A DNA stretch of 64,000 nt, from assembly GCA_027493525.1 (NCBI GenBank), contig JAOSKN010000001.1:186001-250000 (forward strand), written 5' to 3'. Both the position numbers and the translations under genes were made by a program. Of this stretch, positions 35,333-45,945 are shown in pieces. A model generated the notes under the pieces. That model saw only the letters and a program-made list of their open reading frames with translations. It did no database searches and had not been told where the DNA came from. Position 1 is the first letter of the stretch, and the number at the start of each line of letters is the position of its first letter. This stretch comes from Planctomycetota bacterium. Its GTDB lineage: Bacteria; Planctomycetota; SZUA-567; H5-PLA8.

Positions 35333-36448
35333 CTACAGCCGCGAGGCGCGGAAGCGCGAGAGCTCCCAGCGCGGCTTGCGCCCCAGCACCAGGTCCGCGG
35401 CGATCTTCCCGAAGAGCACCGTGAACTTGAAGCCTTCGCCGCAGAGCCCGCCGACGTAAACGGCGCCGGGCTTGCCGGGCGCTTCGTCGATCAGGAAGAC
35501 GCGGTCGGGCGTCACCGTGTAGAGGCAGGTCTTGCTGTAGGTGATCTCGCCCGAGAGGTCCGGCATCCGCTCGGCGGCGTACGCGCGCAACGCCGTGGCG
35601 ATGCGCGGATCGAGATTGCGGTCCACGGCGTCGGGGTCGGTGACCGGCCCAATGGCGTGCTGGGCGAGCTTCACGCCGTCGACGCGGCCGTCCATGGGAA
35701 AGCCGTACATCTCGAGCCCTTTGGGATCCTGCGCCTCGATCCAGACCGGGAACGTTCCGGCCTGGAAGCGCTCCGGATAGCGCGCGGGCTTAAGGTATAC
35801 GTACTGCTGGCGCGTGACTTTCAGGGGCAGGTGCGTGAGGAACCGCCCGAGCCACGGGCCGGCGGTGAGCACGACGCGGTCTGCCGGGGTATCGCCGGCG
35901 TCGGTCAGGACGCGGAAGCCGTCCCCATCGGGCACGAAATCGAGGACCTGCGTATTCTCGCGCAGTTCCGCGCCGTGCTTCTGCGCGAGGCGCAGGTTGG
36001 CGCGGACGCACGCGGAGGCGCGCAGGAAGCCCGTGTCGGCCTGGCAGACGCCGATCTCGCCGTCCTTGAGCCGGAAGCCGGGAAAGCGCGCGTTGGCCTC
36101 CTTGGCCTCGAAGCGCTCGAAGGGCACTCCGTAGCGCGCCAGCGCGTCGCAGATCATCTGGAGGTGCGGGTGATCGCGGCGGCCGAAGTAGAGGCCCCCG
36201 GCGCGGACGAAGAGATTCTCGCCGGCCTCGTCCTGGAGTTCGTCCCAGAGCGGGTAGGCGGCGGTCATCAGTTCAGTCAGGAGCGCGTCGGGGTAGGTCT
36301 TGCGGGTGACGCGGGATTCGCCGAAACTGCTGCCCTGGTCATGGTCGGCCGTGAAGCGTTCGAAGACCGTGACCTCGTGGCCTTCCTTCGCCAGGTGGCG
36401 CGCCGCGGCGCTGCCCACGCCTCCGCCGCCGACGATCGCGACTTTCAT
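35333..36448 (-). CDS. FAD-dependent amine oxidase of the sarcosine/N-methyltryptophan oxidase family
   Basis: A 371-residue monomeric flavoenzyme. The FAD-binding Rossmann motif is at the N-terminus (MKVAIVGGGGVGSAAARHL), with Glu at the end of strand 2 (TVFERF). GESRVTRKTYPD, CQADTGFLRAS and KTCLYTVTPDRVFLID follow; the Cys there is the usual covalent-FAD residue in this family. The C-terminus has GGLCGEGFKFTVLFG. It oxidises a secondary N-methyl amine with release of peroxide; the exact substrate is open. GAGGG precedes the ATG. Confidence 0.92.
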   Translation of the reverse strand: MKVAIVGGGGVGSAAARHLAKEGHEVTVFERFTADHDQGSSFGESRVTRKTYPDALLTELMTAAYPLWDELQDEAGENLFVRAGGLYFGRRDHPHLQMICDALARYGVPFERFEAKEANARFPGFRLKDGEIGVCQADTGFLRASACVRANLRLAQKHGAELRENTQVLDFVPDGDGFRVLTDAGDTPADRVVLTAGPWLGRFLTHLPLKVTRQQYVYLKPARYPERFQAGTFPVWIEAQDPKGLEMYGFPMDGRVDGVKLAQHAIGPVTDPDAVDRNLDPRIATALRAYAAERMPDLSGEITYSKTCLYTVTPDRVFLIDEAPGKPGAVYVGGLCGEGFKFTVLFGKIAADLVLGRKPRWELSRFRASRL

Positions 36449-36557
36449 GGCCAGACCCTCGCGCTAACGGATGGGGAGCAGGAACCGGATGGGCCGGAGC
36501 GCGCGAAACGGCCGGCCAGCATGACGGAACGAACTCAATGCGCGCGGCCGCGGCGGG

Positions 36558-38314
36558 TTACGGATCGGTCGGCGTTTCGCCGGCTTCTTCGGTCTTGGCG
36601 GCCTCGGTCTTGGGAACTTCTCCGGCCTCTTCCGTCTTCGCCGCTTCGCCTTCGGTGTCGGTCTTGGCCTCTTCGCCGGGCGCGGTCTTCTCGCCCTCGG
36701 CGTTATCGCCGCTTTCGCCGCTCGGGGCGCTCAGGTCGAGGCTCTTGCCTTCGCCGTCGTCGGGTGCGGCGCCGTCCATGCCGAGCATCCCGCGCAGCCC
36801 GATGAAATCGAGGTCCGGCACGGCGATCCCGGCGCCCAGCGCGCCCGCCACGACGACGAGCAGGCCGAGGACGATGAAGAGGCCCTTCTTGCTCTTCTTG
36901 GGCGCGCCTTCGACGCCCTCGGCTTCCGCGCCTTTGCGGCCCCGGCGGCCTGCGGCGCGATCGCGCTTGCCGCCTGCGCCGGCACCGGCAGCCGCGCCGC
37001 GCGCACCGCGCGTGCGCGAACCGCTGCGCGCGCCAAGCTTCCCGGCGCGGCCGGCGCGGGTCCCGGATGCGGCGGCCTCTTCGGCTTCCGCTTCCTCCGC
37101 GGGGGCGTCTTCGGCGGCGGGCTCTTCCGCGGATTCCTCGGGAATCTCGAAGTCGTCGGTCTTCGCCTCGACTTCCGCTTCAACCGGCTCGACCTCCGCC
37201 TCTTCGGTTACGTCCGCTTCTTCGGCGGCTTCGGCTTCATCCCCTTCCGCCTCGACCTCCACGTCCGCTTCGGCGGGTTCTTCGTCGAGAACCTCTTCGG
37301 CCTCGGCTTCGACTTCAACCTCTTCGGCGTCCACGTCCTCGGCTTCGACAAGCGCCTCGCCGGCGTCCTCACCATCGGCCACCGCGCCCGCGGCGGCGGC
37401 TTCGCGCTTCTGGCGCAGCTTCTCCTTTTGCGGCGCAGGCGTTCCTTGCGTTTCTTCTTCTTCAGGAGCTTGCGGCGGCGCGCGCGCGCGGCCTTCTCCG
37501 GATCGTCCTCTCCGTCCTCGGCGGGTTCGGCCTCTTCGACTTCGTCTTCGTCCGCTTCCTCCGCCACGGCCTCCGCGGGCTCTTCCTCGTCGTCTTCCAA
37601 GGCTTCGACGGGCTCGGCCTCGGCCGGCTCGGCCAGGAGCGCCTCTTCTTCATCCACGGCTTCGACGGGTTCGGCTTCGGCCTCGACCTCTTCGGACGGT
37701 TCGGTCTCCGCGAGTTCATCCACCTCGGCGTCCAGGACTTCTTCCTCGGCGGGCTCGGTGTCTTCGAGTTCTTCGGCCGGCTCCTCTTCTTCCTCTTCTT
37801 CCTCTTCGACTTCGACCGCATCCTCATCGACCGGAGCGACGGCCTCGGCAGCGGCCTCTTCTTCCACTTCGAGGGTCTCGACGGGCGCTGCTTCGTCGGC
37901 TACTTCCTCTTCCTCCTCCTCGGCCGGTTCGTCTTCCTCGAATTCCGCGTCCGCGGCGACCTCGGCTTCCTCCGCGGCGGGCTCTTCTTCGAAGACTTCT
38001 TCCTGCTCTTCTTCGACCTCAACCTCTTCGTCCTCGGCGACGTCCGCCTCGACGACCTCGGCCTCCAGTTCTTCGTCTTCCAGGACGGGCTCGGCTTCAA
38101 CGACCTCCACTTCGGCAACCGCGACGGCGGCGACGGCCTCTTCCTCCTGCTCCTCGACGGGCGGTTCGTAGACGAGCTTGCCTTGGACGTTCATGGACTT
38201 CTTGGGTGCGCGGATCACGGCTCCGGTGACGGGGCAGACGCCCAAGGCCCCGGCGTACTCGTCGGGCACGGCGAGGATCACGTTGGGGTCGTTGGGACTG
38301 CGGAAGACGATCAT
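36558..38314 (-). CDS. Extremely Glu-rich membrane protein, frameshifted
   Basis: About 585 residues as one gene. It begins with a small conserved-looking domain (MIVFRSPNDPNVILAVPDEY, CPVTGAVIRAP). About 250 residues of Glu/Ala/Val-rich acidic sequence, a basic patch (RARRRKLLKKKKRKERLRRK) and a second acidic stretch follow, then a Gly/Arg-rich basic region, one transmembrane helix (GLFIVLGLLVVVAGALGAGIAV) and an acidic tail. Two overlapping ORFs cover it; adding one A to the AAAA run near 37427 joins them as RRKKEKLRQKRE. The acidic part would be cytoplasmic if the N-terminus is inside. Function unknown; the first domain may be a zinc-free ribbon-like fold. Confidence 0.72.
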
Positions 38315-38456
38315 GCGAGGCGCCCCCCTGGAGCAGCGGCCAGATTCTTTGAAATGGTCGCTAACCTTATAGTCCTACAGGATTAGAAGGTAAATCGTAA
38401 ATCCACGTCTCCTGACATTCCAGGTGACGTGATTCACGCCGGAGTATGCTCGGAGT

Positions 38457-39482
38457 GTGGACCTTCAAATCCTGACCCGCCCCGCCGCCGAATGGCAAGC
38501 TTGGCTCGAGGCCGGCTTCCGGCGTCTGGGCCTGCACGCCGAGGGCGCCGCGCAGGTTGCCGAGGCGCTGGTCGAGGCCGAGTTGTGGGGCCGGCCGACG
38601 CACGGCTTCGCGCGCACCGGCGGGATCGCGAAGGCGCTCGGCAAGGGCCTTACCGGAACTCCGAAGACGCTCCGCGAAGGCCACGGCCACGCGATCCTGG
38701 ACGGAACCGGCTGCCTGGGCTACGTGGTCTGCGCGCGCGCGGTGCAATTGGCCTCGGCGAAGGCCCAGGCGAGCGGGCTGGCGGCCGTGGGCGCGCGGCA
38801 TTCATCCCATAACGGGATGCTGGGGCATTTCGCCGTGCAACTCGCGCGGCGCGGCTTCGTCGCGCTCGCGGCAACGCATTGCGTGCCCTTCGTCTCGGCC
38901 TTCGGCGCGCGCGAGAAGGTCCTCGGCACCAACCCGCTCGCGCTGGCTTTCCCCGCCCCCGAGTCCGGCGGCGATCCGCTCTCGATCGACCTGAGCACCG
39001 CCGCGCTGAGTTGGGGCGAGCTCGACCGTCGCCGGCGCGAAGGCCAGCCCCTGCCCGAGCACGTGGCGCTGGACGAAGAAGGGCGGCCCACCGCCGAACC
39101 CGCGGCCGCCGCTCACGGAACCTTGCGCCCCTTCGGCGCGCCGTTTGACGAAGGCAAAGGCTCGGCCCTGGGCCTGGCGGTGGAGCTTCTTTCTTCGTTG
39201 CTCGTCGGCGAGGATCCGTTGCCGGATTCGCCGCGCCGCTACGGGCACTTCTTTCTTGCGCTGCAGCCCGAACTGCTCGGGGAGGCGGAAGCCTACGCGC
39301 AGGGCTGGCGCAAGCTCATCGAACGCATTGCGGGCCTGAAGCTCCGCCCGAACACGCCGCCCGCGCGGCTCCCCGGCGCGCGCGCATGGGCGCACCGGCG
39401 GGAGGCCCTCCGGACGGGGCTGAGCGTGAGCGCGGAGGTCTGGCGGGAGATGCGGGAAGCGCTGAGGGTTGAAGACGAGTAG
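38457..39482 (+). CDS. Malate/L-lactate dehydrogenase family (Ldh2/AllD-type) oxidoreductase
   Basis: A 341-residue NAD(P)-dependent enzyme of the MDH/LDH2 family, unrelated in fold to classical MDH. It has ELWGRPTHGFART (substrate-binding His/Arg region), ILDGTGCLGYVVCARAV, ARHSSHNGMLGHFA, GTNPLALAFP and FDEGKGSALGLAVELLSSLL, all family markers. The substrate may be malate, lactate, ureidoglycolate or a sugar acid. The GTG start at 38457 is the only good candidate; GGAG occurs upstream. Confidence 0.9.
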   Translation: MDLQILTRPAAEWQAWLEAGFRRLGLHAEGAAQVAEALVEAELWGRPTHGFARTGGIAKALGKGLTGTPKTLREGHGHAILDGTGCLGYVVCARAVQLASAKAQASGLAAVGARHSSHNGMLGHFAVQLARRGFVALAATHCVPFVSAFGAREKVLGTNPLALAFPAPESGGDPLSIDLSTAALSWGELDRRRREGQPLPEHVALDEEGRPTAEPAAAAHGTLRPFGAPFDEGKGSALGLAVELLSSLLVGEDPLPDSPRRYGHFFLALQPELLGEAEAYAQGWRKLIERIAGLKLRPNTPPARLPGARAWAHRREALRTGLSVSAEVWREMREALRVEDE

Positions 39483-39669
39483 TAAACGGCGCGCCAGCCG
39501 GCTCGTGAATACGCCCAGGAGAAGCCGCCATGGGTGGGCTCCGTATCGATTGAGCGACCGCGTAAAAGCTGCTCCAACTTGACACGCTTTCCATTCGGAC
39601 CTAATTTGGTAGCGAAGGGCAAAAGCCTTGTCGTGGTTAGGAGTTACACACCTGGAGTCCTGAGCCGCC

Positions 39670-40908
39670 GTGGCCCAACTGTTGTTCCGCAACGGTCCGT
39701 ATGCCGGTAAGAGCCTGCAAATCCCGGCAGGCAAGAAACTTACCCTCGGACGCAACCGCGACATCGAACTGCCGCTGCCCGATCTGAAACTCTCGCGCCG
39801 GCACTGCCAGATCGAGAGCCGGAACGACGGTTGCTACGTCATCGACATGGGCAGCACCAACGGCACCTTCGTCAACGGCGAGAAGGTCGAGGGCGAACAG
39901 CGGCTCAAGAATTTCGACCGGGTCCTGCTCGGCGACACCGAGATTGAATACCAGGCGCCTGAAGACATTGATGAACTCCAAACCCGGGTTGGGATGCCGG
40001 CGCCGGAAACCCTGCAGAACCATCCCTCGGCGGAGATTCCGCCCGCCCTGGCCGGCGCGCAGGCTCCGCTGCCCATCGCGCCGAAGGAGATCTCCGCGCC
40101 GGCGCTGCTCCAGGACGGCCCGACGCTGGCCAACGAAGAGCCGCAGCCGGTCTCCGCGGACGAAGCCGCGCAGATGCTCCGCCAGGAAGACCTGCTGAAG
40201 GCGCTGGCCGAACTGGATCGTCCGCTGCCACCCGAGCCCGGCCAAGCCCCTGCCCCGGCTCCCGCTCCGGTTCCCGCGGCGGCGCCCGCCGCGCCTCCGG
40301 CGCTGGAGGCCTTCGAGGACGAGCGCCCGCAATTGCTCTTCTGCGATGTTTGCAATGGGAGCATCCCGATCCTCGACCTGGACCTCGGCGAGGCGAAGGA
40401 GATTCGCGGCACGCTGGTCTGCAAGGAATGCCTGTCGAAGGGCGTGACGATCGGCGAACAGGTCACCGCGGCCTCGCCGCCGTCGTCGGCCAACCGCCCG
40501 GCGCAGAGCCTGGACGAGATCCTTTCTGGGCTCGAACACGTCGAAGAGGTCGCGTTGGGCGATCCGAAAGGTCGCGCGGCGCTGAGCCCCGACGAGCAGG
40601 CGATCCTCTCCGACGGGCATTCGACGCGCCGCCAGCCGCCGGTCAAGCCCAAGCCCGCGCCCGCCGCGCCCCCACCGGCGCCGGTGAAGCAAAGCGAAGT
40701 GGACGCGCTGTTGGGCGACGAGTTCGAGGAACTGGAGGAGTTGGAGGAGCTGGAAGAATTGCCCGCGCCCGCCGCCGCCAAACCCCCGGCGCCCCGCGGC
40801 AAGGCCCCGCCGATGCAGCCGACCTCGCGCCAGAAGCCGAAACCCGCGCGCACGCCGTTCGATGAGGACGAAGACCTTGTCGAGATCGGCGGCGACGGTT
40901 CCGCGTGA
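39670..40908 (+). CDS. FHA-domain protein with C-terminal zinc ribbon and acidic tail
   Basis: A 412-residue soluble protein. The N-terminal FHA domain binds phosphothreonine (TLGRNRDIELPLPDLKLSRRHC and MGSTNGTFVNGEKV contain the Gly-Arg, Ser-Arg-His and Asn-Gly signature residues). A Pro/Ala linker follows, then a possible zinc ribbon (FCDVCNGS and VCKECLSKG), and an acidic segment (DEFEELEELEELEEL). It probably connects Ser/Thr-kinase signalling to a partner protein. GTG start with GGAG upstream. Its stop overlaps the CPBP protease start (GTGA), suggesting co-translation. Confidence 0.87.
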   Translation: MAQLLFRNGPYAGKSLQIPAGKKLTLGRNRDIELPLPDLKLSRRHCQIESRNDGCYVIDMGSTNGTFVNGEKVEGEQRLKNFDRVLLGDTEIEYQAPEDIDELQTRVGMPAPETLQNHPSAEIPPALAGAQAPLPIAPKEISAPALLQDGPTLANEEPQPVSADEAAQMLRQEDLLKALAELDRPLPPEPGQAPAPAPAPVPAAAPAAPPALEAFEDERPQLLFCDVCNGSIPILDLDLGEAKEIRGTLVCKECLSKGVTIGEQVTAASPPSSANRPAQSLDEILSGLEHVEEVALGDPKGRAALSPDEQAILSDGHSTRRQPPVKPKPAPAAPPPAPVKQSEVDALLGDEFEELEELEELEELPAPAAAKPPAPRGKAPPMQPTSRQKPKPARTPFDEDEDLVEIGGDGSA

Positions 40909-41643
40909 GCGCCGTGGCCGCGGAACGCTCGGCCCTGAGCCGGTACCTCGAGGAAACGCGCCGGCCCATCTACTCGGCCGCGTTGGTCCTGCCGTTCCTG
41001 CTGGTCTACGAGATCGGCATCGTCGCGCTCAACGCCACCTACATCAACGGCGCCGACGCGCTGATCATGCGGCTGATGAGCATTCTGCCCTTCCACACCG
41101 TCTTCGCCTCGGGCATCGTGCTGGCGCTCTGCTTCCTGGTCTGGCAATTCAAGACGAAAGCGAGCTGGAAGCTCGACCCGGACAAGCTGGGCTTGATGTT
41201 CCTGGAGAGCCTGCTCGTCGCCGGAGTGCTCTTCGTATTCATGAGCTGGGTGGCCTCGCGCGCCACCTTCAGCGCCGGCGGCGGGCTGCGGCAGGGCGCC
41301 GAGCAGCTCGTGCTCTATTGCGGCGCGGGGGGTCTACGAGGAACTGGTCTTCCGGGTGCTTCTGCTGCAGCTTCTGATGCTGGCCTTCACGAAGCTGCTG
41401 AAGCTGGAGAAGGCCTACGCCGCGGCGTGGGCGGTGGGGTTGGGCGCGCTGATCTTCAGCGCGTTCCACTATATCGGGTCGGAAGGCGACCGGCTGGAGC
41501 TGAACAGCTTCATCCAGCGCACCTTCGCGGGAGTATTCTTCGCGGCGGTCTACGTGACGCGCAGCTTTGGCGTCGCGGCGGCCGCGCACGCGGAATACGA
41601 CATCGCGATCGGCCTGACGCATCTGTTCGCCTCGCGGGCGTGA
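40905..41643 (+). CDS. CPBP-family intramembrane metalloprotease, frameshifted
   Basis: About 245 residues with six to seven transmembrane helices. Motif 1 of the CPBP (Abi/CAAX protease-like) family is [14 protein letters not shown] (EExxxR), and motif 2 includes FSAFHYIG. The C-terminal helix contains [11 protein letters not shown]. The frame is broken in the GGGGGG run near 41328-41333; removing one G joins [11 protein letters not shown]. Members cleave prenylated or other membrane substrates or act in bacteriocin immunity; the role here is open. Overlaps the FHA gene by 4 nt. Confidence 0.87.
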
Positions 41644-41749
41644 CCGCGGGCCAGGAAAAGGATCGGGCCGCAGGGCCCGTCCGGAGCCCAGCGTCCCTCC
41701 CGCGGAGGGCATGGGCGGGCGGGCGGGCGGCGGCTACAATGAACCGTCC

Positions 41750-43191
41750 ATGAACGCTCCCGCCGAAGCCTGCTTCCAGCGCTGCATCGACCCGGCCTGC
41801 GGCGCCAGCTACGGGCTCACCGAGGTCCTGACCGCGTGCCGCGCCTGCGGCGCGCTGCTGGACATCGCCTACGACTGGAACCGCCAGTCGGTCCCGCAAA
41901 AGCTCACGGCCTTCGAGCGCAAATACGCCACGCGCCGCTACCCGCTCCATTTCAGCGGCGTCTGGCGCTTCAAGGAACTGCTTAACTTCGCCCCCGACGA
42001 CATGGTCCTCTCGATCGGCGAAGGGCAGACGCTGCTGCGCCCGGAAGCGGAGGTCGCGAAGTATGCGGGGCTGCCCCAGACGAGCGTCTACCTGCAGTAC
42101 GAGGGACTCAACCCGTCCGGCAGCTTCAAAGACAACGGGATGACCGCGGCGTTCACGCACGCGCGGATGACCGGCGCGCGCCGCGCGGCCTGCGCGAGCA
42201 CCGGGAACACCAGTTCGAGCCTCGCCGCCTTCGCCGCCGCCACGCGGGGCGGGCCCGGCGAGAAGCGCATCGAGGCGCTGATCTTCGTGGGCTCCGGGCG
42301 CATCGCCCTGGGCAAGCTCGCGCAGGGGCTCGACTACGGCGCGCGCACGCTCCAGATCATGGGCGATTTCGACGACGCCATGCGCCAGGTCCGCGCCGTC
42401 TCCACGCGCCTGGGCATCTACCTGGTCAACTCGGTCAACCCCTTCCGGCTCGAAGGCCAGAAGACGATCATGTTCCGCGTGCTCGAAGGCCTGAATTGGG
42501 AAGTCCCCGACTGGATCGTCGTGCCCGGCGGGAACCTGGGAAACAGCAGCGCCTTCGCCAAAGCGTTCTACGAACTCAAGGCCCTCAGCCTGATCGACCG
42601 CATCCCGCGCCTGGCCGTGGTCAATGCCGCCGGCGCCGACACGTTCCACCGGCTGGTCAACGAGCACGGCGTGAGCTGGAACGGCGGGAAGCCGGACACG
42701 GCGAAGATCGACGCCTTTACGCGCAGATGGACGCCGAGAACCGGCACGCGCACACGGTGGCCAGCGCCATCGAGATCAACCGCCCGGTGAACCTCGCCAA
42801 GTGCCTGCGCGCCCTGGAGTGGATGAACGGCGTGGTGCTCAAGGCGGACGACCAGGCGATCCTCGACGCGAAAGCTGTCGTCGGGCGCGGGGGCCTGGGT
42901 TGCGAGCCGGCCAGCGCGGCGAGCGTCGCGGGGCTGAAGCAGCTCGTCGAGAGCGGCCTCGTCACCAAGGGCGAGCGTGTCGTCTGCGTCATCACCGGGC
43001 ATCACCTCAAGGCGCCCGACGTCACCGTCGCCTACCACAGCCTCCACGGTGAGGACCTGCGGCACGAGCTGGGCCGCTACGAGATCAAGGAGAACCCGCA
43101 CGCCAACTTCCCCCGGCAGGTCCCCAACGACCTGAACGAGATCCTGCGCCTGCTGGGCGACGCGAAGGAGACGGGGAGCTGGGACGCGTAG
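41750..43191 (+). CDS. thrC: Threonine synthase, frameshifted
   Basis: PLP enzyme making threonine from O-phosphohomoserine. About 480 residues in one gene: the zinc-ribbon-like start [23 protein letters not shown], quoted in parts, then GEGQTLL, the PLP lysine in [22 protein letters not shown] and [17 protein letters not shown]. Past residue about 323 the frame breaks at a TTT run near 42716-42719; adding one T gives [26 protein letters not shown]. The C-terminal part has [12 protein letters not shown] and [12 protein letters not shown]. As a biosynthetic gene it is unlikely to be truly broken. Followed within 3 kb by dapB of the same aspartate family. Confidence 0.93.
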
Positions 43192-43316
43192 CGAGCCGAC
43201 GCGCTTCGTTTGATGCTTGGGGGAAAGGGGAGAACCTCCATTCCCTGGCAGTACCCATACAACGGGCTTCGTCTAACCTTTATACTCTTACGCTGGTTCC
43301 CTCGGGAGACCTGCGC

Positions 43317-45865
43317 GTGAAGTTCTACTTCTGCGAGAAGTGCGGCAAGCGCCTGACCGAGCAGGAAATCGCGGCCGGGGCCGCCAAGGACAAGAAGCTT
43401 CGCGGCGTCTTCTGCGCCGATTGCGCCGTGGGCGTGATGACCATGGAGACGGTCCCGCTCACCGAAGACTCCGCGCGCGAACTGCTCGGCCAGCAGCAGC
43501 CTCCCGAGGCCCCACAGCGCAAGTCCGACGCGATCAAGCTCCCACCCGGCGTGCGCCCGGCGCGGGCGTCGGAGCGATCCATCGCCGCGCGCCCTGCCGC
43601 GCGCGGAGGGCCCGCCGCGGCGCATGCGGGCGCGAAGCCGGGCTCGCATGCCCTCCTGCTGCTGGGCGTGGGCGCCGCGGTCGTCGTGCTGGGGCTGGCG
43701 CTCCTGCTGAGCGGCGGATCGCCGCAACCGCAAGCGCGCCCCAAGCCGGAACGGATGCCTTCGGCCGTCGCCGCGCCGGTCCGCCCCTCCCCCGCGCTTC
43801 CGGCGCCCGTCCAGGCGCCAAAGGATCCAACGCCCGCGGAACCGCCCGTCGAGGCGCCGCCGCCTGATCCCGCGCCCGCCGAGGTTCAACCCACGCCTGA
43901 AGCGCATGCGCCGGCCGAGCCGGTCCTGCCGGTCGAACCCGCCCCGCCGCAGAGAGATCCGCCGCCATCCGATCCGCCTGCACCCGCGCCCGCCGAGCCG
44001 AGCCAACCGGTCCAGCCGGTTCAACCGGCCGAGCCCGCGCCGAAGGCGTGGCTCGCGGAGGCGAAGGTGTTGGAGCTGGCCGCCGGTTCGACGCCGCTGG
44101 CCGAGGTGCTGAGCATCTTTGAGGCGGAAAGTCTGCACGAGTTGCCGGCAGCCGATTCGCGCGCGACCATCCTGGCGCTCACGCGCATGGCGCACGCGCT
44201 GGAGTCCGACATCTCGAAGGCGCTGCTGGCGAAGACCGGAGAGCGCGTGGTCGTCACCAACGCCAAGGGGCAGCGCCGGTTCGTGACCGTCTCGCAGCCG
44301 CGACCCGGCATGCTTCACGTCGATCTCGGCGCCGGTCCGCAGCCGCTGGACCTCGGGGACCTGGCGCTTTCGAGCATTCGCGAGCTGGCCGGCGGCACGG
44401 ACGACCTGAACGGCAAGCTGGCGGCGTACCATGCGCTGCGCGGCGATCCGGCGCAGGCGGCGAAGCAGCTCGAGGCCTTACCCGAAGCGCTGCGCGCCCC
44501 CGCCGGCGCGCTCGTCGAGCAACGCCGCGCGGCGTGGCTCGAGGCCCAGGCGCGCGCGGACCTGGCCGAGTTCGAAAAGCTGCTCGAAGCGCGGCAGACG
44601 GCCGCGGCCAAATCGCTGGCGGAGAAGATCGTCGCGCGCTTCGCCGGGACCGAAGCGGTGCGGAGTTTCAAGCCGCCGATGGACGAACGGCTGGCGGAAC
44701 TGGACAGCCAGGGCCTGAGCATCCGGGGGTCTTCTGCTGCGACGCCAGGCGCCTCCCCGACGGGCGGGTCGAGCTGAACCTCGACGCGGGGAATCCCTTG
44801 CATCGCTACGAGCTTCGCAATCGCAGCCTGCCCGCGTATTTCACCGAATTCGACGCGGACTTCACCATCAAGAACGATGGGCGCTGGCATCGTTACTTCC
44901 ACGTCGGGGAGAGCCGCTGCATCCTGGAAATGGGCGGACGCCTGCGCGTCGAACACCTGGGGAAAAAGGCGCAGTCGGAGCCGGCCGGGCTTTTCAGCCC
45001 CAACCCCGACCGCTACGGGACGATCGGCGGGGACCACCGCATTCGCATCCGCGCCGGCGCGCCGGGGCTCTCGTTCCAGGTCGACGAGCATCCGCCGGTG
45101 GCATTGCCCGGGCCCTGGAGCGGCGGGCGGCTGATGTGGCCGGGCGGGTCGTACCAGATCTGCCCCTCGAAGCTCGCGGTGACCGGCCGGCTTGACCCGC
45201 ACTGGCTCGCCGAGATGCAGGAGGTGGCGAAGCAGCGCGCGGCCTATTTCGCCGGGCAGCCGGTGAAACTCCCGCCGGCATTGCGCGCGCGGCCGCGGCC
45301 CGAGGTGGAGCCGTGGCTCCACAGTTGGACTTATGACTTCGACCAGGAGGTGCGGATCTTCGCGGGCTGGAACACGGTCGGCGCATCGTGGACGGCCGAG
45401 GGCCAGGAGTACGTTTCGCCGCGGCCCACCGACCGAAAGGACATTTGGTATTCGTTCTTCTGGCCGATGGCGCAGGTTTCCGACGACTGCGAGCTCTCGT
45501 TCGAGGCCAAACTCGAAGGCGGCGCCTTCGGCGTGGCCTTCGCACCGCGCGACGGCGGCATCGACACCATGGTCTTCTCCATCACCCAGGGCGGCGCGCG
45601 CGCGGAACTGCTCGCGTTCTTCGACGACAAACCCGGGCCGCATAGCTCCAACGCGATCTTCGGCTCCGGCAACATCCCCACCAGCGCGGACTGGCGCCCG
45701 TATGCCGTGCGGGTCCAGGGCGGCAAGGCGACGCTGGCGGTCTCCGGGCAAACCATCCTCTCGCACACGCTCGGCGCCAAGGCCGACCGCGGACCGCTGG
45801 CATTTTACGCCGCCGACCCGGCGCGGGTCCGCCTGCGCAACGTCCTGGTCCGGCAGCTCAAGTAG
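43317..45865 (+). CDS. Zinc-ribbon, membrane-anchored protein with large extracytoplasmic beta-rich domain, frameshifted
   Basis: About 850 residues. The N-terminal zinc ribbon is FYFCEKCGKRLTEQEI and GVFCADCAVG. A transmembrane helix (about 108-126, HALLLLGVGAAVVVLGLALL) is followed by a long Pro-rich stalk, helical segments, and a C-terminal region that reads like a lectin/LamG-type fold (WLHSWTYDFDQEVRIFAGWN, LSFEAKLEGGAFGVAFAP). The frame breaks near 44729; adding one G to a GGGGG run gives LSIRGVFCCDARRLPDGR. The GTG start has GGGAGA upstream. Family not recognised; zinc-ribbon/TM/sensor layouts resemble other signalling proteins in this window. Confidence 0.75.
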
Positions 45866-45945
45866 CGCTTTCTCCTCTGGCCATGCGCTCGCGGCGTCCG
45901 TAAATTCGCCACTCGCGGCCAACGCAATGACCGAGGAGAAGCGGC

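Noticed and set aside
37420..37440. Programmed -1 frameshift at the A run in the acidic protein gene
   Set aside because: The site is not a standard slippery heptamer in the zero frame, and many other genes here show plain homopolymer indels; sequencing error is simpler.
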